A DNA stretch of 52,206 nucleotides from Protofrankia sp. CiT1 (GCF_917627385.1 NZ_CAKJTL010000122.1:1-52206), one strand, 5' to 3'. Positions 1 through 9,248 are shown, numbered from the stretch's first letter. The notes: generated by a model not told the origin, from the letters alone. Translations and numbers: made by a program.

Positions 1-567
1 CCTGATATCCGGGACGGCCGCCCTGAGCTGTTGCTCGACCGTCCGCACCAACGCGGTCACCTCGGCCTCGCGCTCCAGACCGGCACCGGTCAGCCGCACC
101 GAGACCACACCGTCGGCGACTCCGACGACAGCCGCGTCACGGCCGGCGAGCTGCAGGTGCGGCCGGATGTACTGGATCGCCACGTTCGCCTTCTGCAGCA
201 GGGAGGTCTCCACCCCGTCGGGCTGGACGGGGGGCACGAACGAGGGCCCGCACAGGCAGCCGCCGCGCGCGTTCGGGTTGTAGAAGGTGAAGCCGGACGA
301 CATCAGCGACTCGCTGTAGTCGACACGCATGCCGTCGAACTGCTCGGCCGCATCCGCGGGGACGAACACCTCGAAATCCCCGACCCGGGTGACGACATCA
401 CCGTCGGCCGGCACAGGCACGACCGCAAGCCGGTAGCGGTGGCCCGCACAGTTACCGGACGTGTCGACACCGATCCGCAGGCCCGACGCGGGCGCTGTCG
501 GCGCCCGGTCGAGCAGTACGCGGACCTGGCCCGCGGCCCGCTCGGTGAAGCTGATCGCGATACTCAC
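1..567 (-). CDS. HesB/IscA-NifU C-terminal fusion protein, diverged paralogue (partial)
   Basis: The reading frame starts at GTG 567 (GGGAG lies a few bases upstream; the ATG at 574 hits a stop after three codons) and stays open to base 1, so the 3' end is outside the window. The 189 residues seen align throughout with the neighbouring 197-aa HesB-NifU protein. The A-type Fe-S carrier domain keeps NCAGHRY and the C-terminal GGCLCG pair. The NifU-like domain follows (IQYIRPHLQLAGRDAAVV), but the expected CGGC cluster site reads LTGAGLEREAE, with no cysteine. It lies 30 bp after its paralogue in the same orientation, so it is probably in the nif operon. It may be a carrier with altered cluster chemistry or a decaying duplicate. 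Confidence 0.8.
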   Translation of the reverse strand, partial: MSIAISFTERAAGQVRVLLDRAPTAPASGLRIGVDTSGNCAGHRYRLAVVPVPADGDVVTRVGDFEVFVPADAAEQFDGMRVDYSESLMSSGFTFYNPNARGGCLCGPSFVPPVQPDGVETSLLQKANVAIQYIRPHLQLAGRDAAVVGVADGVVSVRLTGAGLEREAEVTALVRTVEQQLRAAVPDIR

Positions 568-597
568 TGGTCCATCTCCCGATACACCCAGGCGCGG

Positions 598-1191
598 TCA
601 GGAAGCGAGGACGACTCGCTTAACCGCGGGCACCGATTCCTTCAGTTGACGCTCGATGACGCCGGCCAGCGTGTCCAGCGCGGAGGAGCACCCCCCGCAG
701 GCGCCGGTCAGCCGCACCGACACGACACCGCCGGTGACGTCGACCACCGACGCGTCTCCGCCGTCACGCTGCAGGAACGGCCGGATCAGCGCCATCGCGT
801 CCTCCACCTGCCGCCACACCTCGGCCTCGTTCCCGTCCGGCCGCGGCGCCGAGAACGACGATCCGCACGAGCACGGGTCTGAGTTGTCGGGATTGGCGAA
901 GACGAAACCGGACGAGGTCAGCGACTCGACATAGTCGATGCGGACCCCGTCGACCATCGACGCCGACGCCGTGTCGACGAGCACGTCGAACCCGTCCTGG
1001 CGGACGATGACATCTCCCTTTGCGGCGGCGGGCGCGAGTGCCAGGCTGTACCGGTAACCCGAGCAGCCACCGGGCTCAGCGCCGACCCGCAGGCCGTAGC
1101 CGGCGGTCGCCTCGTCCCTGGCGAGCAGGGCACGCACCTGCTCACTCGCACGCTCGGTGAGAGTGACTCGAAGCTTACTAATCATGATCAT
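598..1191 (-). CDS. HesB/IscA-NifU C-terminal fusion Fe-S cluster carrier
   Basis: A 197-aa protein likely carries or assembles Fe-S clusters for nitrogenase proteins. Residues 1 to about 110 form an A-type (HesB/IscA) domain with GGCSGYRYSL and the terminal CSCG pair, which supply the three conserved cysteines. The rest is a NifU C-terminal domain with the CxxC site LTGACGGCSSALDTL. The ATG at 1191 overlaps the nifB stop (ATGA), so translation is probably coupled to nifB; a second ATG at 1185 is possible. Fusions of these two domains are known next to actinobacterial nif genes. The exact cluster recipient cannot be read from sequence. Confidence 0.9.
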   Translation of the reverse strand: MIMISKLRVTLTERASEQVRALLARDEATAGYGLRVGAEPGGCSGYRYSLALAPAAAKGDVIVRQDGFDVLVDTASASMVDGVRIDYVESLTSSGFVFANPDNSDPCSCGSSFSAPRPDGNEAEVWRQVEDAMALIRPFLQRDGGDASVVDVTGGVVSVRLTGACGGCSSALDTLAGVIERQLKESVPAVKRVVLAS

Positions 1192-2780
1192 GCCTTCGCT
1201 ACGAGGTGGCCCGCCAACGGCGCCCGCCCGGCCCGCGGCTCGTCGGCCGGCTCGACCGGCTCGACCGGCTCGACCGGCAGCCGGGCCGCCAGGCGCGCAC
1301 CCTCGGCCGCGACCGCGGACTCGATGAGGTCGTACCGCTCCACGGCTTCGATCCCGGCCGCGCCCAGTGCCTCCCGCGGCCCATTGCCGATCTTGCTGCA
1401 CAGCACGGCCGCGCAGTCCGACAGCAGCCGGACGGTCTTGTCGAGAACCGGCTCGTCCTCGTCGCATGCGGACGGGCCCTCGCAGTAGCGCTCGACGCTG
1501 CGGGTCCCGACCAGGCGCGCCCAGTTCTCGCCCGCCTCGTAGACCCAGAACTCCTCGGCATGGCCGAAGTGCTGGTTGACCACGCCGCCGCCCTTGGTGG
1601 CGACCGCGACCAGGACGGTCCGGTCCGGCCGGGTGATCCCGTCCGCGGAGAGCCGCAGCTCCTCGCGGGTGGCCCGCACATCGGCGCGCCAGCGTTCGAT
1701 CGCGGCCTGGGCCGCCTGACGACCGGCCAGGTCGTAGGTGACCTCGCCGGCATAGGTCTCCGGGCCGAACTCCTCGCTGCGGTCCTCCCCCAGCAGCCCG
1801 ACCGCGTCGGCCCGGCACTGGCGGCAGTGGCGCATCATGGTCATCTGGGCACCGTCGTCGCCCGCGCAGCGATCCTGCAACGCCTTGAGCTCCTGCGGCG
1901 TCGGCCCGCGCTGCCCGGTCAGGCCGTAGTGCGTGCCGTGCTCGGGCGCGGACACCAGCGGCATCACGTTGTGCAGGAACGCGCCCATGCCCTTGACCGT
2001 CCGGGAGACCTCGACCAGGTGCTCGTCGTTGACCCCGGGGATCATCACCGAGTTGACCTTACAGAGGATCTTGCGCTCGGTCAGTGCGGCCAGCCCTTCC
2101 AGCTGCCGCTCGGACAGGATCTTCGACGCCTCCGTGCCGGTGTAGCGCTTGCCGCGGAAGGTGATCCACGGGTAGATCCGCGCCCCGACCTCGGGATCGG
2201 TCATGTTGATGGTGATCGTGACGTGGTCGATGCCGAGCTGTTCGATGCGATCGACGTGGTCGACGAGGGTGAGGCCGTTGGTGGACACGCACAGTTTGAT
2301 GTCCGGGCAGTCGCGGGCCACCAGCTCCATCGTGGCGAAGGTGCGGCGCGCGTTCGCCAGCGGCTCGCCCGGCCCGGCGACGCCGAGCACGCTCATCTGT
2401 TTGATTTCGCTGGCGACCCGTTTGACCTTGGCGAGCGCCTCCTGCGGGGACAGCAGCCGGCTGGTGACGCCGGGCCGGCTCTCGTTCGCGCAGTCGAACT
2501 TGCGGTTGCAGTAGTTGCACTGGATGTTGCAGCCGGGCGCGACCGGCACGTGCATCCGGGCGTAGTACTGGTGGGCTTCCTGGCTGTAACAGGGATGGTT
2601 CGCGATCTTGTCGGCGATCTCCGGGTCAAGGCCGGTAGCGCCGCTGCCGCAGCCCCTGGTCGACGCGCACCCGCCGCCGGGTGGCGCCTGCTGGCCAGCC
2701 GCCTCCTTCCGCGCGGGCACCGGCCGCTCGCCGGCCCGCGGGGAGGGCAGCACCGTGAGCGGGATGGACCCCTCGGTCAT
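1188..2780 (-). CDS. nifB: Nitrogenase cofactor biosynthesis protein NifB (radical SAM + NifX-like domain)
   Basis: NifB builds NifB-co, the Fe-S-carbide precursor of FeMo-cofactor, from [4Fe-4S] clusters using S-adenosylmethionine. The 530-aa protein has the radical SAM motif CNIQCNYC at residues 84-91, preceded by HPCYSQEAHQYYARMH, and a C-terminal NifX-like domain from about residue 388 (VLVAVATKGGGVVNQHFGHA). Length and domain order match NifB of the fused type. The start overlaps the nifZ stop and the stop overlaps the next gene's ATG. The C-terminus carries a 9-bp tandem repeat (unit CCGGCTCGA on the plus strand, 1247-1278) encoding VEPVEPVEP, a low-complexity tail outside the catalytic domains. 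Confidence 0.98.
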   Translation of the reverse strand: MTEGSIPLTVLPSPRAGERPVPARKEAAGQQAPPGGGCASTRGCGSGATGLDPEIADKIANHPCYSQEAHQYYARMHVPVAPGCNIQCNYCNRKFDCANESRPGVTSRLLSPQEALAKVKRVASEIKQMSVLGVAGPGEPLANARRTFATMELVARDCPDIKLCVSTNGLTLVDHVDRIEQLGIDHVTITINMTDPEVGARIYPWITFRGKRYTGTEASKILSERQLEGLAALTERKILCKVNSVMIPGVNDEHLVEVSRTVKGMGAFLHNVMPLVSAPEHGTHYGLTGQRGPTPQELKALQDRCAGDDGAQMTMMRHCRQCRADAVGLLGEDRSEEFGPETYAGEVTYDLAGRQAAQAAIERWRADVRATREELRLSADGITRPDRTVLVAVATKGGGVVNQHFGHAEEFWVYEAGENWARLVGTRSVERYCEGPSACDEDEPVLDKTVRLLSDCAAVLCSKIGNGPREALGAAGIEAVERYDLIESAVAAEGARLAARLPVEPVEPVEPADEPRAGRAPLAGHLVAKA

Positions 2781-3055
2781 GCCGGCTCACCTCCTTCGTG
2801 ACGGGCCTCGTGGCTTGCCACGACGACGGCCGGTTGCAGTTCCTTCTCCAGGCATCCGACGACTCGGCCGTTGGTGAACGCGACCGCGTAGACGATGTGC
2901 TCCTGCAGGTAGAGCCCGACACCGCGGACATGTCCCACAGACCCTGCGTCCACCAGGACGTCACCGACAGCAATGCCGGGCTCCGGGTAGGTCCCGTCGT
3001 TACGCAGTACCTTGACGGTCACGACCTCGTCGCCGACATCGAACGCAGCCCTCAT
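2777..3055 (-). CDS. nifZ: Nitrogen fixation protein NifZ
   Basis: A 92-aa protein with the NifZ fold signature: FDVGDEVVTVKVLRNDGTYP, a central GDVLVDAGSVGHVRGVG and an end region with IVYAVAF and VGCLEKEL. NifZ helps P-cluster maturation of the MoFe protein in studied diazotrophs. The start codon overlaps the nifW stop by four bases (ATGA) and its own stop overlaps the nifB start, so nifW, nifZ and nifB are very likely translated from one message. No oddities were seen. Confidence 0.95.
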   Translation of the reverse strand: MRAAFDVGDEVVTVKVLRNDGTYPEPGIAVGDVLVDAGSVGHVRGVGLYLQEHIVYAVAFTNGRVVGCLEKELQPAVVVASHEARHEGGEPA

Positions 3056-3384
3056 CGCGCACTCTCCTGTGATTCGACGGTGACGGCGTCCAGCGCGACG
3101 AACGCCCGCGGGGCACGGTCGGCCAGGACCTTGAACAGGCGGTGGTCCAGTGCGGTGCCGGTGGTGAACGCCTCATGGGCGTCGGCGAGCGCCGCCCGAT
3201 ATGCCGCCATGCGGGCATCCGGCGCTGCCACCGCGGCGTCGATCCGGGCAACCGCGGCGGAGAAGTGCCGAAGGATGTGCAGCCGGTTGACGGCGACCAC
3301 CCGCGGATCGTAGGGGACATCGAGGACCTCGAAATACTCCTCGGCGGTCCCGGCACGGCCGAAGGCCGCCAGCAGGCCGCTCAT
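3052..3384 (-). CDS. nifW: Nitrogenase-stabilizing/protective protein NifW
   Basis: A 110-aa protein with the NifW pattern: an N-terminal LLAAFGRAGTAEEYFEVLDV, then PYDPRVVAVNRLHILRHF, and a helical second half. NifW is thought to help assemble or protect the MoFe protein. It starts at ATG 3384, overlapping the stop of the upstream small gene by four bases, and runs into nifZ with the same ATGA overlap. Confidence 0.95.
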   Translation of the reverse strand: MSGLLAAFGRAGTAEEYFEVLDVPYDPRVVAVNRLHILRHFSAAVARIDAAVAAPDARMAAYRAALADAHEAFTTGTALDHRLFKVLADRAPRAFVALDAVTVESQESAR

Positions 3385-3590
3385 CGAGCGTCCACCTTTG
3401 CCAGTTCTCGTTCCAACCGGTGGATCTCGACGTAGGCGTTGTAGGTCGCGGTGGCCGTCTCAATGATCTGCTCCCAGCCGACCGGCAGGTCCTCGGCCAG
3501 GTCGTGCAGGTCGAGCTTCAACCTGGTAGCGAGGCTGTTGAGCTTCTTCAGCTTCGTCTGCAGCTGGGGGATCTCGTTAGAAGTCGTCAC
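3381..3590 (-). CDS. NifX-associated small protein (DUF683 / CCE_0567 type)
   Basis: A 69-aa, mostly helical protein: an N-terminal coiled-coil-like QTKLKKLNSLATRLKLDLHD, then LAEDLPVGWEQI and a terminal helix. It matches the small DUF683 proteins found next to nifX in many diazotrophs, some of which bind metal. The precise role is not known. It starts at GTG 3590, inside the end of the DUF269 gene (14-base overlap), with GGAGGTGG just upstream as ribosome binding site. Confidence 0.9.
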   Translation of the reverse strand: MTTSNEIPQLQTKLKKLNSLATRLKLDLHDLAEDLPVGWEQIIETATATYNAYVEIHRLERELAKVDAR

Positions 3591-4056
3591 GAGCCACCTC
3601 CGGGTAGGTGCCGACGAGTGCGGCGGCGGCGTTTACCAGTGCCGCACCACGCTCGGCGAGATGATCGATGGAGTCGAAGCCGAACCGGTGGGCGTCGCGC
3701 AGCACGTCGCAGATGACCACAAGCCGGCCGACAAACACCACGACTCGGCCGAACCCCTCCTGGCTGAGGTCCAGCACATAGCTGGTGACCTGGCCGGTGG
3801 CCTTCTCGATGCCGGCGGCGACCGCCTGGTAATAGGTGCGCAGCCGGCCCTCGGTCGCCGGATCGACGTCACAGGTGATTCCGAGCTCGCGGCGGCGTGC
3901 CGCGGTGAGCACGAACGGACCGAGCAGCTTCTCGGCGCCGAGCCGGTCGAACTGCCCGTAGGTGTCGCCAGCCCGCAGCTGGTCGACCAGGTCACGCACG
4001 AAGCCGTTGCCGATGGCTGCGCTTACGTCATGCCCGGGGCCGGCCATGCCGCTCAT
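3577..4056 (-). CDS. NifX-associated nitrogen fixation protein (DUF269)
   Basis: A 159-aa protein of the DUF269 family that nearly always lies beside nifX; a role in FeMo-cofactor handling is inferred from that linkage. Recognisable stretches are FVRDLVDQLRAGDTYGQFDR, LLGPFVLTAARRRELG and the C-terminal GRVVVFVGRLVVICDVLRDA. The start was placed at ATG 4056 because it overlaps the nifX stop (ATGA), like the other genes here. The frame stays open 60 bases further upstream but would then overlap nifX needlessly. Confidence 0.92.
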   Translation of the reverse strand: MSGMAGPGHDVSAAIGNGFVRDLVDQLRAGDTYGQFDRLGAEKLLGPFVLTAARRRELGITCDVDPATEGRLRTYYQAVAAGIEKATGQVTSYVLDLSQEGFGRVVVFVGRLVVICDVLRDAHRFGFDSIDHLAERGAALVNAAAALVGTYPEVARDDF

Positions 4057-4451
4057 CGGGGGTTCCAGGTGGGCGCGAGATCCGGCGAGTGCTGGCGCAG
4101 GACCTTGCGCAACCACGGCGGCGGGTTACCAGCGAGCACGCCTTGCAGCCGCTCGATCAGATCGGTCACCCGGGTGTCCTCAGCCGTCTTCACCGGATGG
4201 ACCTTGGCCTTCACCACCCGGGCCGCGGCAGACCCGCCGATCGCGCAGACATGGAGGATCGAGCAGTCGGCCACCGCCGCCAGCCTGCTTTCAATCTTGT
4301 TGTCCTCGTCATCGCCGGCTGGAGCGAGCGTGCGCGTCTCCATCAGCTCGGCCGTGGTCGCCGAGACCTCGTACACGTCGAACCGGCAACACAGCCCAAA
4401 ATGCTGGTCGACGGCGCTGCCGTCACTCGTGGCAAATGCGACTTTCAGCAC
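4053..4451 (-). CDS. nifX: Nitrogen fixation protein NifX
   Basis: A 132-aa NifX protein, a carrier of FeMo-cofactor precursors between NifB and NifEN. It opens with LKVAFATSDGSAVDQHFGLC, the same fold as the NifB C-terminal domain, and contains SILHVCAIGGSAAARVVKA. It starts at GTG 4451 with an AGGAG site, overlapping the nifN stop by seven bases. The tail after residue 100 (PPPWLRKVLRQ) is typical of NifX. Confidence 0.95.
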   Translation of the reverse strand: MLKVAFATSDGSAVDQHFGLCCRFDVYEVSATTAELMETRTLAPAGDDEDNKIESRLAAVADCSILHVCAIGGSAAARVVKAKVHPVKTAEDTRVTDLIERLQGVLAGNPPPWLRKVLRQHSPDLAPTWNPR

Positions 4452-5827
4452 GTCAACTCCTCATAACGCTTGTTCGACCGGGTCGGGGAATGCTCACGTC
4501 CCGATCCGGCACACCGGCCGGAGCGATAATCAAGAAGGCAGTTGGCCGCGTCGACAAGCAGGTGGAGGCTGCCGCGGTAACCCGCGGTGGCCCGCAGCTG
4601 CGCGCCGAGACGGTCATAAACCGGGAAGCCCACGGCCAGGTGGGCCGCGCCGATCCGGTTGGCCACCTCACGACCACGGCTGGACGCGACGACGAGCTCG
4701 GCCCCGGCGGCGGCGGCCCGTTCAGCGAGATCGACGAAGTCACCGACGACCACCTCGTCCCAGGGCGCCCGCTCCAGAACCGCGGCCTCGGTCGGAGACA
4801 CCGCCGCGACGATCTCCGCGCCCGCGTCGTAGAGGAGCGAACCCACCGCGACGAGCTGTTCCGGCTCACCCGCCAGCGCGACCCGCGCGCCACCGAGGAC
4901 GAAGTGGCTGTCCATCAGGCCGTCCGCGAGGCGACGCCGCCACCGGCGGACCTCCTCGGGTGCGGGCACACCGCCGAAATCCATCAACGCGTGCACCAGC
5001 CGGTCGACCGCCGCCAACCCACTCAAATGATCATGAGCCGTGAGAGGCGCGGCCGCGCGGGCGGCCAACACCGCTCCCGCGCCAGCGGCAGTCGCGCCGA
5101 TCGCCGCCACCGCGCCCGAAGCTCCGAGACCGAGCAGGTCCGCCACGCTCGTGCCACCGGTGGTCAGCGGCGACCAGGCTTCGTCGAGATGACCGTCGAG
5201 TGATCCGGACAGGTCCGGGACGAGTACCGGGGCAAGCCCGAACGCCCGCACCAGCCCGGCCACCTCGTCGAGGTCGACAGCGGACAGCGACGGGCCTACC
5301 AGCACCGCCAGCTGCTCCGCACGTGTCGTACCGGCAGCTGGGACCGCTCCGACCAGGGCCTCCAACGCGGCCGCCCAGCCGTCCGACAAACCACCGCGGA
5401 AGTCCGGTGTGGACACCGGGACAACCAGCGGGTGTCCCTGCGCCGGAAAACAGGAGGTCCGCGGCGCGTATCGGGACGTCCGCAGGACACCGAGCAGATC
5501 CTCACCGTTGACCTCTGTCATGCCGGTGGTGAGTACCCCGATCACATCCGGATTATTACGTTCAGTAATAGTATCCAGCGCGGCAATAACCGAATCGGAG
5601 GCGCCGAGTACCGCTGTGACCTCGGTGACCGCGGTGGTCTGCAAAGGAATCGGTTCGCGGAAGTGACGTGTCAGCAGGGCCTTGGCAAACGCCGTGCAGC
5701 CCTGAGCACCGTGCAGCAGCGGGATCGAGCGCGCCAGCCCCAAGAAGACCAGAGCACCGCCGAGAGGTTGGCTGTGCTTGAGCGGATCGAACGCCGCGCC
5801 GGTCGCGCCGGGCACCACACGCGCCAT
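4445..5827 (-). CDS. nifN: Nitrogenase FeMo-cofactor assembly scaffold NifN
   Basis: A 460-aa NifN, the beta-like subunit of the NifEN scaffold on which NifB-co matures. It shows FDPLKHSQPLGGALVFLGL and SIPLLHGAQGCTAF (a cluster cysteine), followed by TTAVTEVTAVLG and a GVLTTGMTEVNGEDL stretch. The longer frame has an upstream ATG at 5869, but the ATG at 5827 overlaps the nifE stop (ATGA) and gives the family's normal N-terminus. nifX follows with a short overlap. Confidence 0.96.
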   Translation of the reverse strand: MARVVPGATGAAFDPLKHSQPLGGALVFLGLARSIPLLHGAQGCTAFAKALLTRHFREPIPLQTTAVTEVTAVLGASDSVIAALDTITERNNPDVIGVLTTGMTEVNGEDLLGVLRTSRYAPRTSCFPAQGHPLVVPVSTPDFRGGLSDGWAAALEALVGAVPAAGTTRAEQLAVLVGPSLSAVDLDEVAGLVRAFGLAPVLVPDLSGSLDGHLDEAWSPLTTGGTSVADLLGLGASGAVAAIGATAAGAGAVLAARAAAPLTAHDHLSGLAAVDRLVHALMDFGGVPAPEEVRRWRRRLADGLMDSHFVLGGARVALAGEPEQLVAVGSLLYDAGAEIVAAVSPTEAAVLERAPWDEVVVGDFVDLAERAAAAGAELVVASSRGREVANRIGAAHLAVGFPVYDRLGAQLRATAGYRGSLHLLVDAANCLLDYRSGRCAGSGREHSPTRSNKRYEELTC

Positions 5828-7233
5828 CAGCTCGCCCCGTCCGTTCCCGCGGCGGCTGGCCGCTCCCACGGGGCTGGCGCGCGGACCTGCTCCCAGACCG
5901 GGCTGGACAGCGCCAGGTCAAGACGGCGGGCGAACTCCACCATCCCGGCGTAGCCAGCGAAAGCGTGCTGCCGTTCCTGGTTGACGTCCAGGAACGGCAG
6001 CCTGCCCTTGAGCGCGGTGTACTGGTTACGCCCACCGGCGATGAGTATGTCGGCCTGGGTCTCGCGGACGAGCCGCAGCAGCTCCGCCGGATTCCCGTCC
6101 CTGATCACCCGGCCATCCGGGCCGAGCAACGAAACAATCTTGTCGACGTCGTCGTCGGTGCTCTTCGTCGCTCCGGAGGCAACGACCTCCACCCCGAGGT
6201 CCTGCAGTGCCGAGACCAACGACCAGCTCTTGACGCCGCCGGTGTAGAGCACGGCACGTGCCCCGGCGAGCCGTTCCCGGTACGGGGCGAGCGCCGCCGC
6301 GACGTCGGCCTCCTCGGCGGCAATGAGCTCGTTCGCGCGCCAGGCGAGCTCGTCACCGCCGAGAAGACCCGCAAATCCACGCAGCGTCGCGGCCATCGCC
6401 CGCAGGCCGTAGAAGCTGCCCTCGAACCACGGGATGCCGTAGCGATCCTCCAGCCCGCGGGCGAGCGAGAGCAGCGCCCGCGAGCAGACGACCATCGTCG
6501 CCCGGGCCCGGTGGGCGGCGGCGACGTCGGCGTACCTGGCGTCGCCGCTGATACTCGCCAGCACTCGGATGCCGAGCTTGGCAAGCACCGGGGCGACATC
6601 CCACAGCTCGCCGGCGATGTTGTACTCGCCGACCAGATTCACGTCGTACGGGGTGCTGAACGCCGGCTCGACCGTACCGATCACATGTTCCAGCAATGCC
6701 TGACCGGCGAGACGGTTGCCGAAGTTCTTACTGCCGGCGAAGCCCGGCGCGTGCACCGGGACGACCGGTATCCCGGTCACGGTCGCCGCAGCCGCGCACA
6801 CCGCGTCGATATCGTCGCCGATCATCGCGGTGACGCAGGTGGAATAGACGAAGACCGCGGGTGGATGGTGGCGCCGGGCGGCCTCGACGATGGTGTCGTA
6901 GAGACGCTGCTCACCGCCGAAGACCACCTCCTGCTCGCCGATGTCGGTGGCGAACCCGCGCCGGTAGAGCGTCGGACCGGAGGAGAGGCTGCCCCGACCG
7001 TCCCACGAGTTGCCGGCACAGGCGATCGGGCCGTGCACCACATGGGCGACGTCGGCGATAGGCACCAATGTGATCATCGAACCGTCGAACGCGCAGCCGC
7101 CGGCAGTGCCGCCCGGCTTGGGTTTCGGGCATCCCGCCTTTCGCGCCGCGGGCTCCTTGGTGCGGTTGTGATCGCATGCCGGCTCGTCGAACAGCTTGCC
7201 TGGTTCGACCGTGCCGCGGGTCAGGGCAGCCAT
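5827..7233 (-). CDS. nifE: Nitrogenase FeMo-cofactor assembly scaffold NifE
   Basis: NifE, the alpha-like subunit of the NifEN scaffold, of 468 aa from ATG 7233. Conserved parts include [33 protein letters not shown], the cysteine in [15 protein letters not shown] and [11 protein letters not shown]. The ATG at 7233 is preferred because GAGG lies five bases upstream of it; a GTG at 7239 is the alternative. The start is only a few bases after the nifK stop, and its stop overlaps the nifN start. Confidence 0.96.
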   Translation of the reverse strand: MAALTRGTVEPGKLFDEPACDHNRTKEPAARKAGCPKPKPGGTAGGCAFDGSMITLVPIADVAHVVHGPIACAGNSWDGRGSLSSGPTLYRRGFATDIGEQEVVFGGEQRLYDTIVEAARRHHPPAVFVYSTCVTAMIGDDIDAVCAAAATVTGIPVVPVHAPGFAGSKNFGNRLAGQALLEHVIGTVEPAFSTPYDVNLVGEYNIAGELWDVAPVLAKLGIRVLASISGDARYADVAAAHRARATMVVCSRALLSLARGLEDRYGIPWFEGSFYGLRAMAATLRGFAGLLGGDELAWRANELIAAEEADVAAALAPYRERLAGARAVLYTGGVKSWSLVSALQDLGVEVVASGATKSTDDDVDKIVSLLGPDGRVIRDGNPAELLRLVRETQADILIAGGRNQYTALKGRLPFLDVNQERQHAFAGYAGMVEFARRLDLALSSPVWEQVRAPAPWERPAAAGTDGAS

Positions 7234-7240
7234 GTTCACC

Positions 7241-8770
7241 TCAGCGAATGACGTCGAAGCTGTGGTCCGGGGCGTTGCGGTCGAGCTCGTCGAGCACGGT
7301 GTTCACGAGCTGGGCGAGCAGGTTGATCCCGCCCTCGTAGCCGACGATGGGGAACCGGTGCAGATGGTGCCGGTCCGGGATGGGGAAGCCGACCCGGATC
7401 AGCGGCAGGTTCGCCTCCCGCGACAGGAACTTCAGGTACGAGTTCCCGACCAGCAGATCGACCGGCTCGGTGAACAGCAGTGACCGCAGGTGCCACTGGT
7501 CCTTGCCCGTCCAGACGGTGGCGTGGCCGCCGTAGGGGCTCGCGGCGAGGACGGCTTCGGCGCGCTGCTTGAATTCCTCGTCACCGTTGGTGGACACCAC
7601 GTGTACCGGCACGATACCGAGCTCCAGCAGGAAGCCGAGCAGCGCCACGACAAGGTCGGGGTCACCCATGACCGCCGCGCGCTTACCGTGCAGGTAGGCG
7701 TGCGAGTCGGTCATCGCGTCGACCAGCCGGCCGCGCTCGGCGGTGACGGCGGCGGGGACCTTGACCCCGGTGAGGGCCGCCACCTCGGTGACGAACCGGT
7801 CGGTGTTGCCCACGCCGATCGGCAGCGGCACCGTGGCGGTCTGCTGCCCCCACTCGGTGCGCACCAGCTCAGCGGTCTTACGCGTGGCGCTCTCCTGCAG
7901 GAACAGGGTCGCCTTGGCGTTGATCGCATCGGCGGCCACCGGCAACGGCGTGCCGCCCGGGTACAGTTCGTAGTCTCCGGTGGCCGGCGAGTCCAGAGCG
8001 TCGGTGTGGTCGCCGAGCAGGACGTGCTTGACGCCCAGCAGGGTGAGCAGCCGCTTGATCTCGCGCAGGTTGCCGGTGTAGGTCTCGAAGCCCGGCACCA
8101 CGTTCAGCGTGCCGTTGGACTTCTTCGCTTTCTTTCCCGCGTTCAGGTAGGAAAGAATACCCTTCATCATGTTGTCGTAACCCGTGAGGTGCGAGCCGAC
8201 AAAACTCGGGGTGTGTGCGTAGGGTACCGGGTAGTCCGCGGAGATGGCACCCTTCTCCCGGGCTATACCGATAAAGTTCTGCAGGTCGTCACCGATGACC
8301 TCGGCCATGCAGGTGGTGGAGACCGCGACCATGTCCGGCTTGTAGAGCGCGGTGGCGTTCTCCAGCGCCTCGATGAGGTTGTTGAGGCCACCGAAGACGG
8401 CGGCGTCCTCGGTCATCGACGACGACGCCGCCGGGAACGGCTCCTTGAAATGCCGGGCGAAGTAGCTGCGGAAGTACGCTACGCAGCCCTGGGAACCGTG
8501 AACGAGCGGGAGCGTGCCGGCGAACCCAATAGCCGCGAGCAGCGCGCCGAGTGGCTGGCAGGCCTTGCCCGGGTCGATGGTGAGTGCCTCCCGGGCGAAG
8601 TTCTTCTCCCGGTACTCCCAGGAACGGGTCCAGTCCGCGACCCGAGCGATCTCGGCGGGGTCGGCGGGGTCCTCGAACTCACGCTTGCGGTCGAACTGCT
8701 CCTGGAAGTGCGGAGCCTTGAACAGCTCGTTGTGGTCGAGCACGCGAAGAGGTACGGGATTGTCTGTCAT
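7241..8770 (-). CDS. nifK: Nitrogenase MoFe protein beta chain NifK
   Basis: NifK, 509 aa, pairs with NifD in the MoFe protein, the site of N2 reduction. P-cluster ligands are present: Cys71 (GKACQPLG), Cys96 (GSQGCVAYF), Cys154 ([12 protein letters not shown]), and Ser189 in TPSFVGSH at the position of the redox-switch serine. The ATG at 8770 has GAGGG eight bases upstream. Unusually, 485 bp separate it from nifD, so it may be expressed less than nifD or from its own promoter; downstream it runs straight into nifE. Confidence 0.98.
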   Translation of the reverse strand: MTDNPVPLRVLDHNELFKAPHFQEQFDRKREFEDPADPAEIARVADWTRSWEYREKNFAREALTIDPGKACQPLGALLAAIGFAGTLPLVHGSQGCVAYFRSYFARHFKEPFPAASSSMTEDAAVFGGLNNLIEALENATALYKPDMVAVSTTCMAEVIGDDLQNFIGIAREKGAISADYPVPYAHTPSFVGSHLTGYDNMMKGILSYLNAGKKAKKSNGTLNVVPGFETYTGNLREIKRLLTLLGVKHVLLGDHTDALDSPATGDYELYPGGTPLPVAADAINAKATLFLQESATRKTAELVRTEWGQQTATVPLPIGVGNTDRFVTEVAALTGVKVPAAVTAERGRLVDAMTDSHAYLHGKRAAVMGDPDLVVALLGFLLELGIVPVHVVSTNGDEEFKQRAEAVLAASPYGGHATVWTGKDQWHLRSLLFTEPVDLLVGNSYLKFLSREANLPLIRVGFPIPDRHHLHRFPIVGYEGGINLLAQLVNTVLDELDRNAPDHSFDVIR

Positions 8771-8975
8771 GCGAACGCCCTCTTATGTAATCGATGGGGA
8801 GGAAGGAGCGGCTTCCCCCGGACAGCTGCTTGCGCCGCGATCCGGGAGAGACCGATTCGCTACGGCGGACTGGCGTACGGGGCCGCCCGGCCTGCTTCCG
8901 GCGATCGCGCTTCCAACGGAACGCGACCAGCCCTCGGCCGGCGCCTTTCACAACCTGGCGGGGCCACTCCCCCGG

Positions 8976-9012
8976 CGGCTCGGGAGCCGATCAGAAAACG
9001 GTTCCCGAGCCG
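8976..9012. other. Strong inverted repeat (hairpin) upstream of nifK
   Basis: Arms 8976-8989 (CGGCTCGGGAGCCG) and 8999-9012 (CGGTTCCCGAGCCG) pair over 14 positions with one G-T type mismatch and a nine-base loop. There is no clear T-tract on the minus strand, so it looks more like an RNA stability or attenuating hairpin than a full terminator. Confidence 0.6.
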
Positions 9013-9041
9013 CCGGATCACCAGGTCGGTCACCCCGGCCC

Positions 9042-9079
9042 GCCGTCGGCGCGCTCACTGCCGCGCTCGCGCCGACGGC
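9042..9079. other. Perfect 12-bp inverted repeat in the nifD-nifK gap
   Basis: Arms 9042-9053 (GCCGTCGGCGCG) and 9068-9079 (CGCGCCGACGGC) are exact complements around a 14-base loop. The repeat abuts the left end of the MITE-like element. It would form a stable hairpin in the nifD-nifK transcript. Confidence 0.65.
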
Positions 9080-9081
9080 TA

Positions 9082-9248
9082 GGGCGTGTTTCGAAAGCCA
9101 GCTGTCCGGCTCGCCACGCCCAGGCGGCCCCTGGCCGCGTTCTCGGCCACACCGATACCACTCATCCGGTATCGGTGTGGCCCGCGGCCTTGCCAGGAAC
9201 CGCCTGAACGCGGCTCCCTGATCGAACGACAACTTTCGAAACACACCG
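9082..9248. mobile_element. MITE-like element, copy A, between nifD and nifK
   Basis: About 167 bp with terminal inverted repeats: left end from CTAGGGCGTGTTTCGAAAG (9079-9097), right end CTTTCGAAACACACCGTAG (9233-9251), agreeing at 17 of 19 positions. The centre has a 13-bp perfect hairpin (9147-9159 with 9168-9180). Much of the interior, such as GTCCGGCTCGCC and GCCTTGCCAGG, aligns with copies B and C elsewhere in the window. It is the most diverged of the three and its target duplication is not clean. It has no coding capacity. Confidence 0.75.

Noticed and set aside
1206-2801. A 531-codon plus-strand frame opposite nifB
   Set aside because: nifB on the other strand has complete radical SAM and NifX motifs; the plus frame is Arg/Gly-rich shadow sequence. 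The same applies to plus-strand frames opposite nifE, nifK, nifD and gltB.
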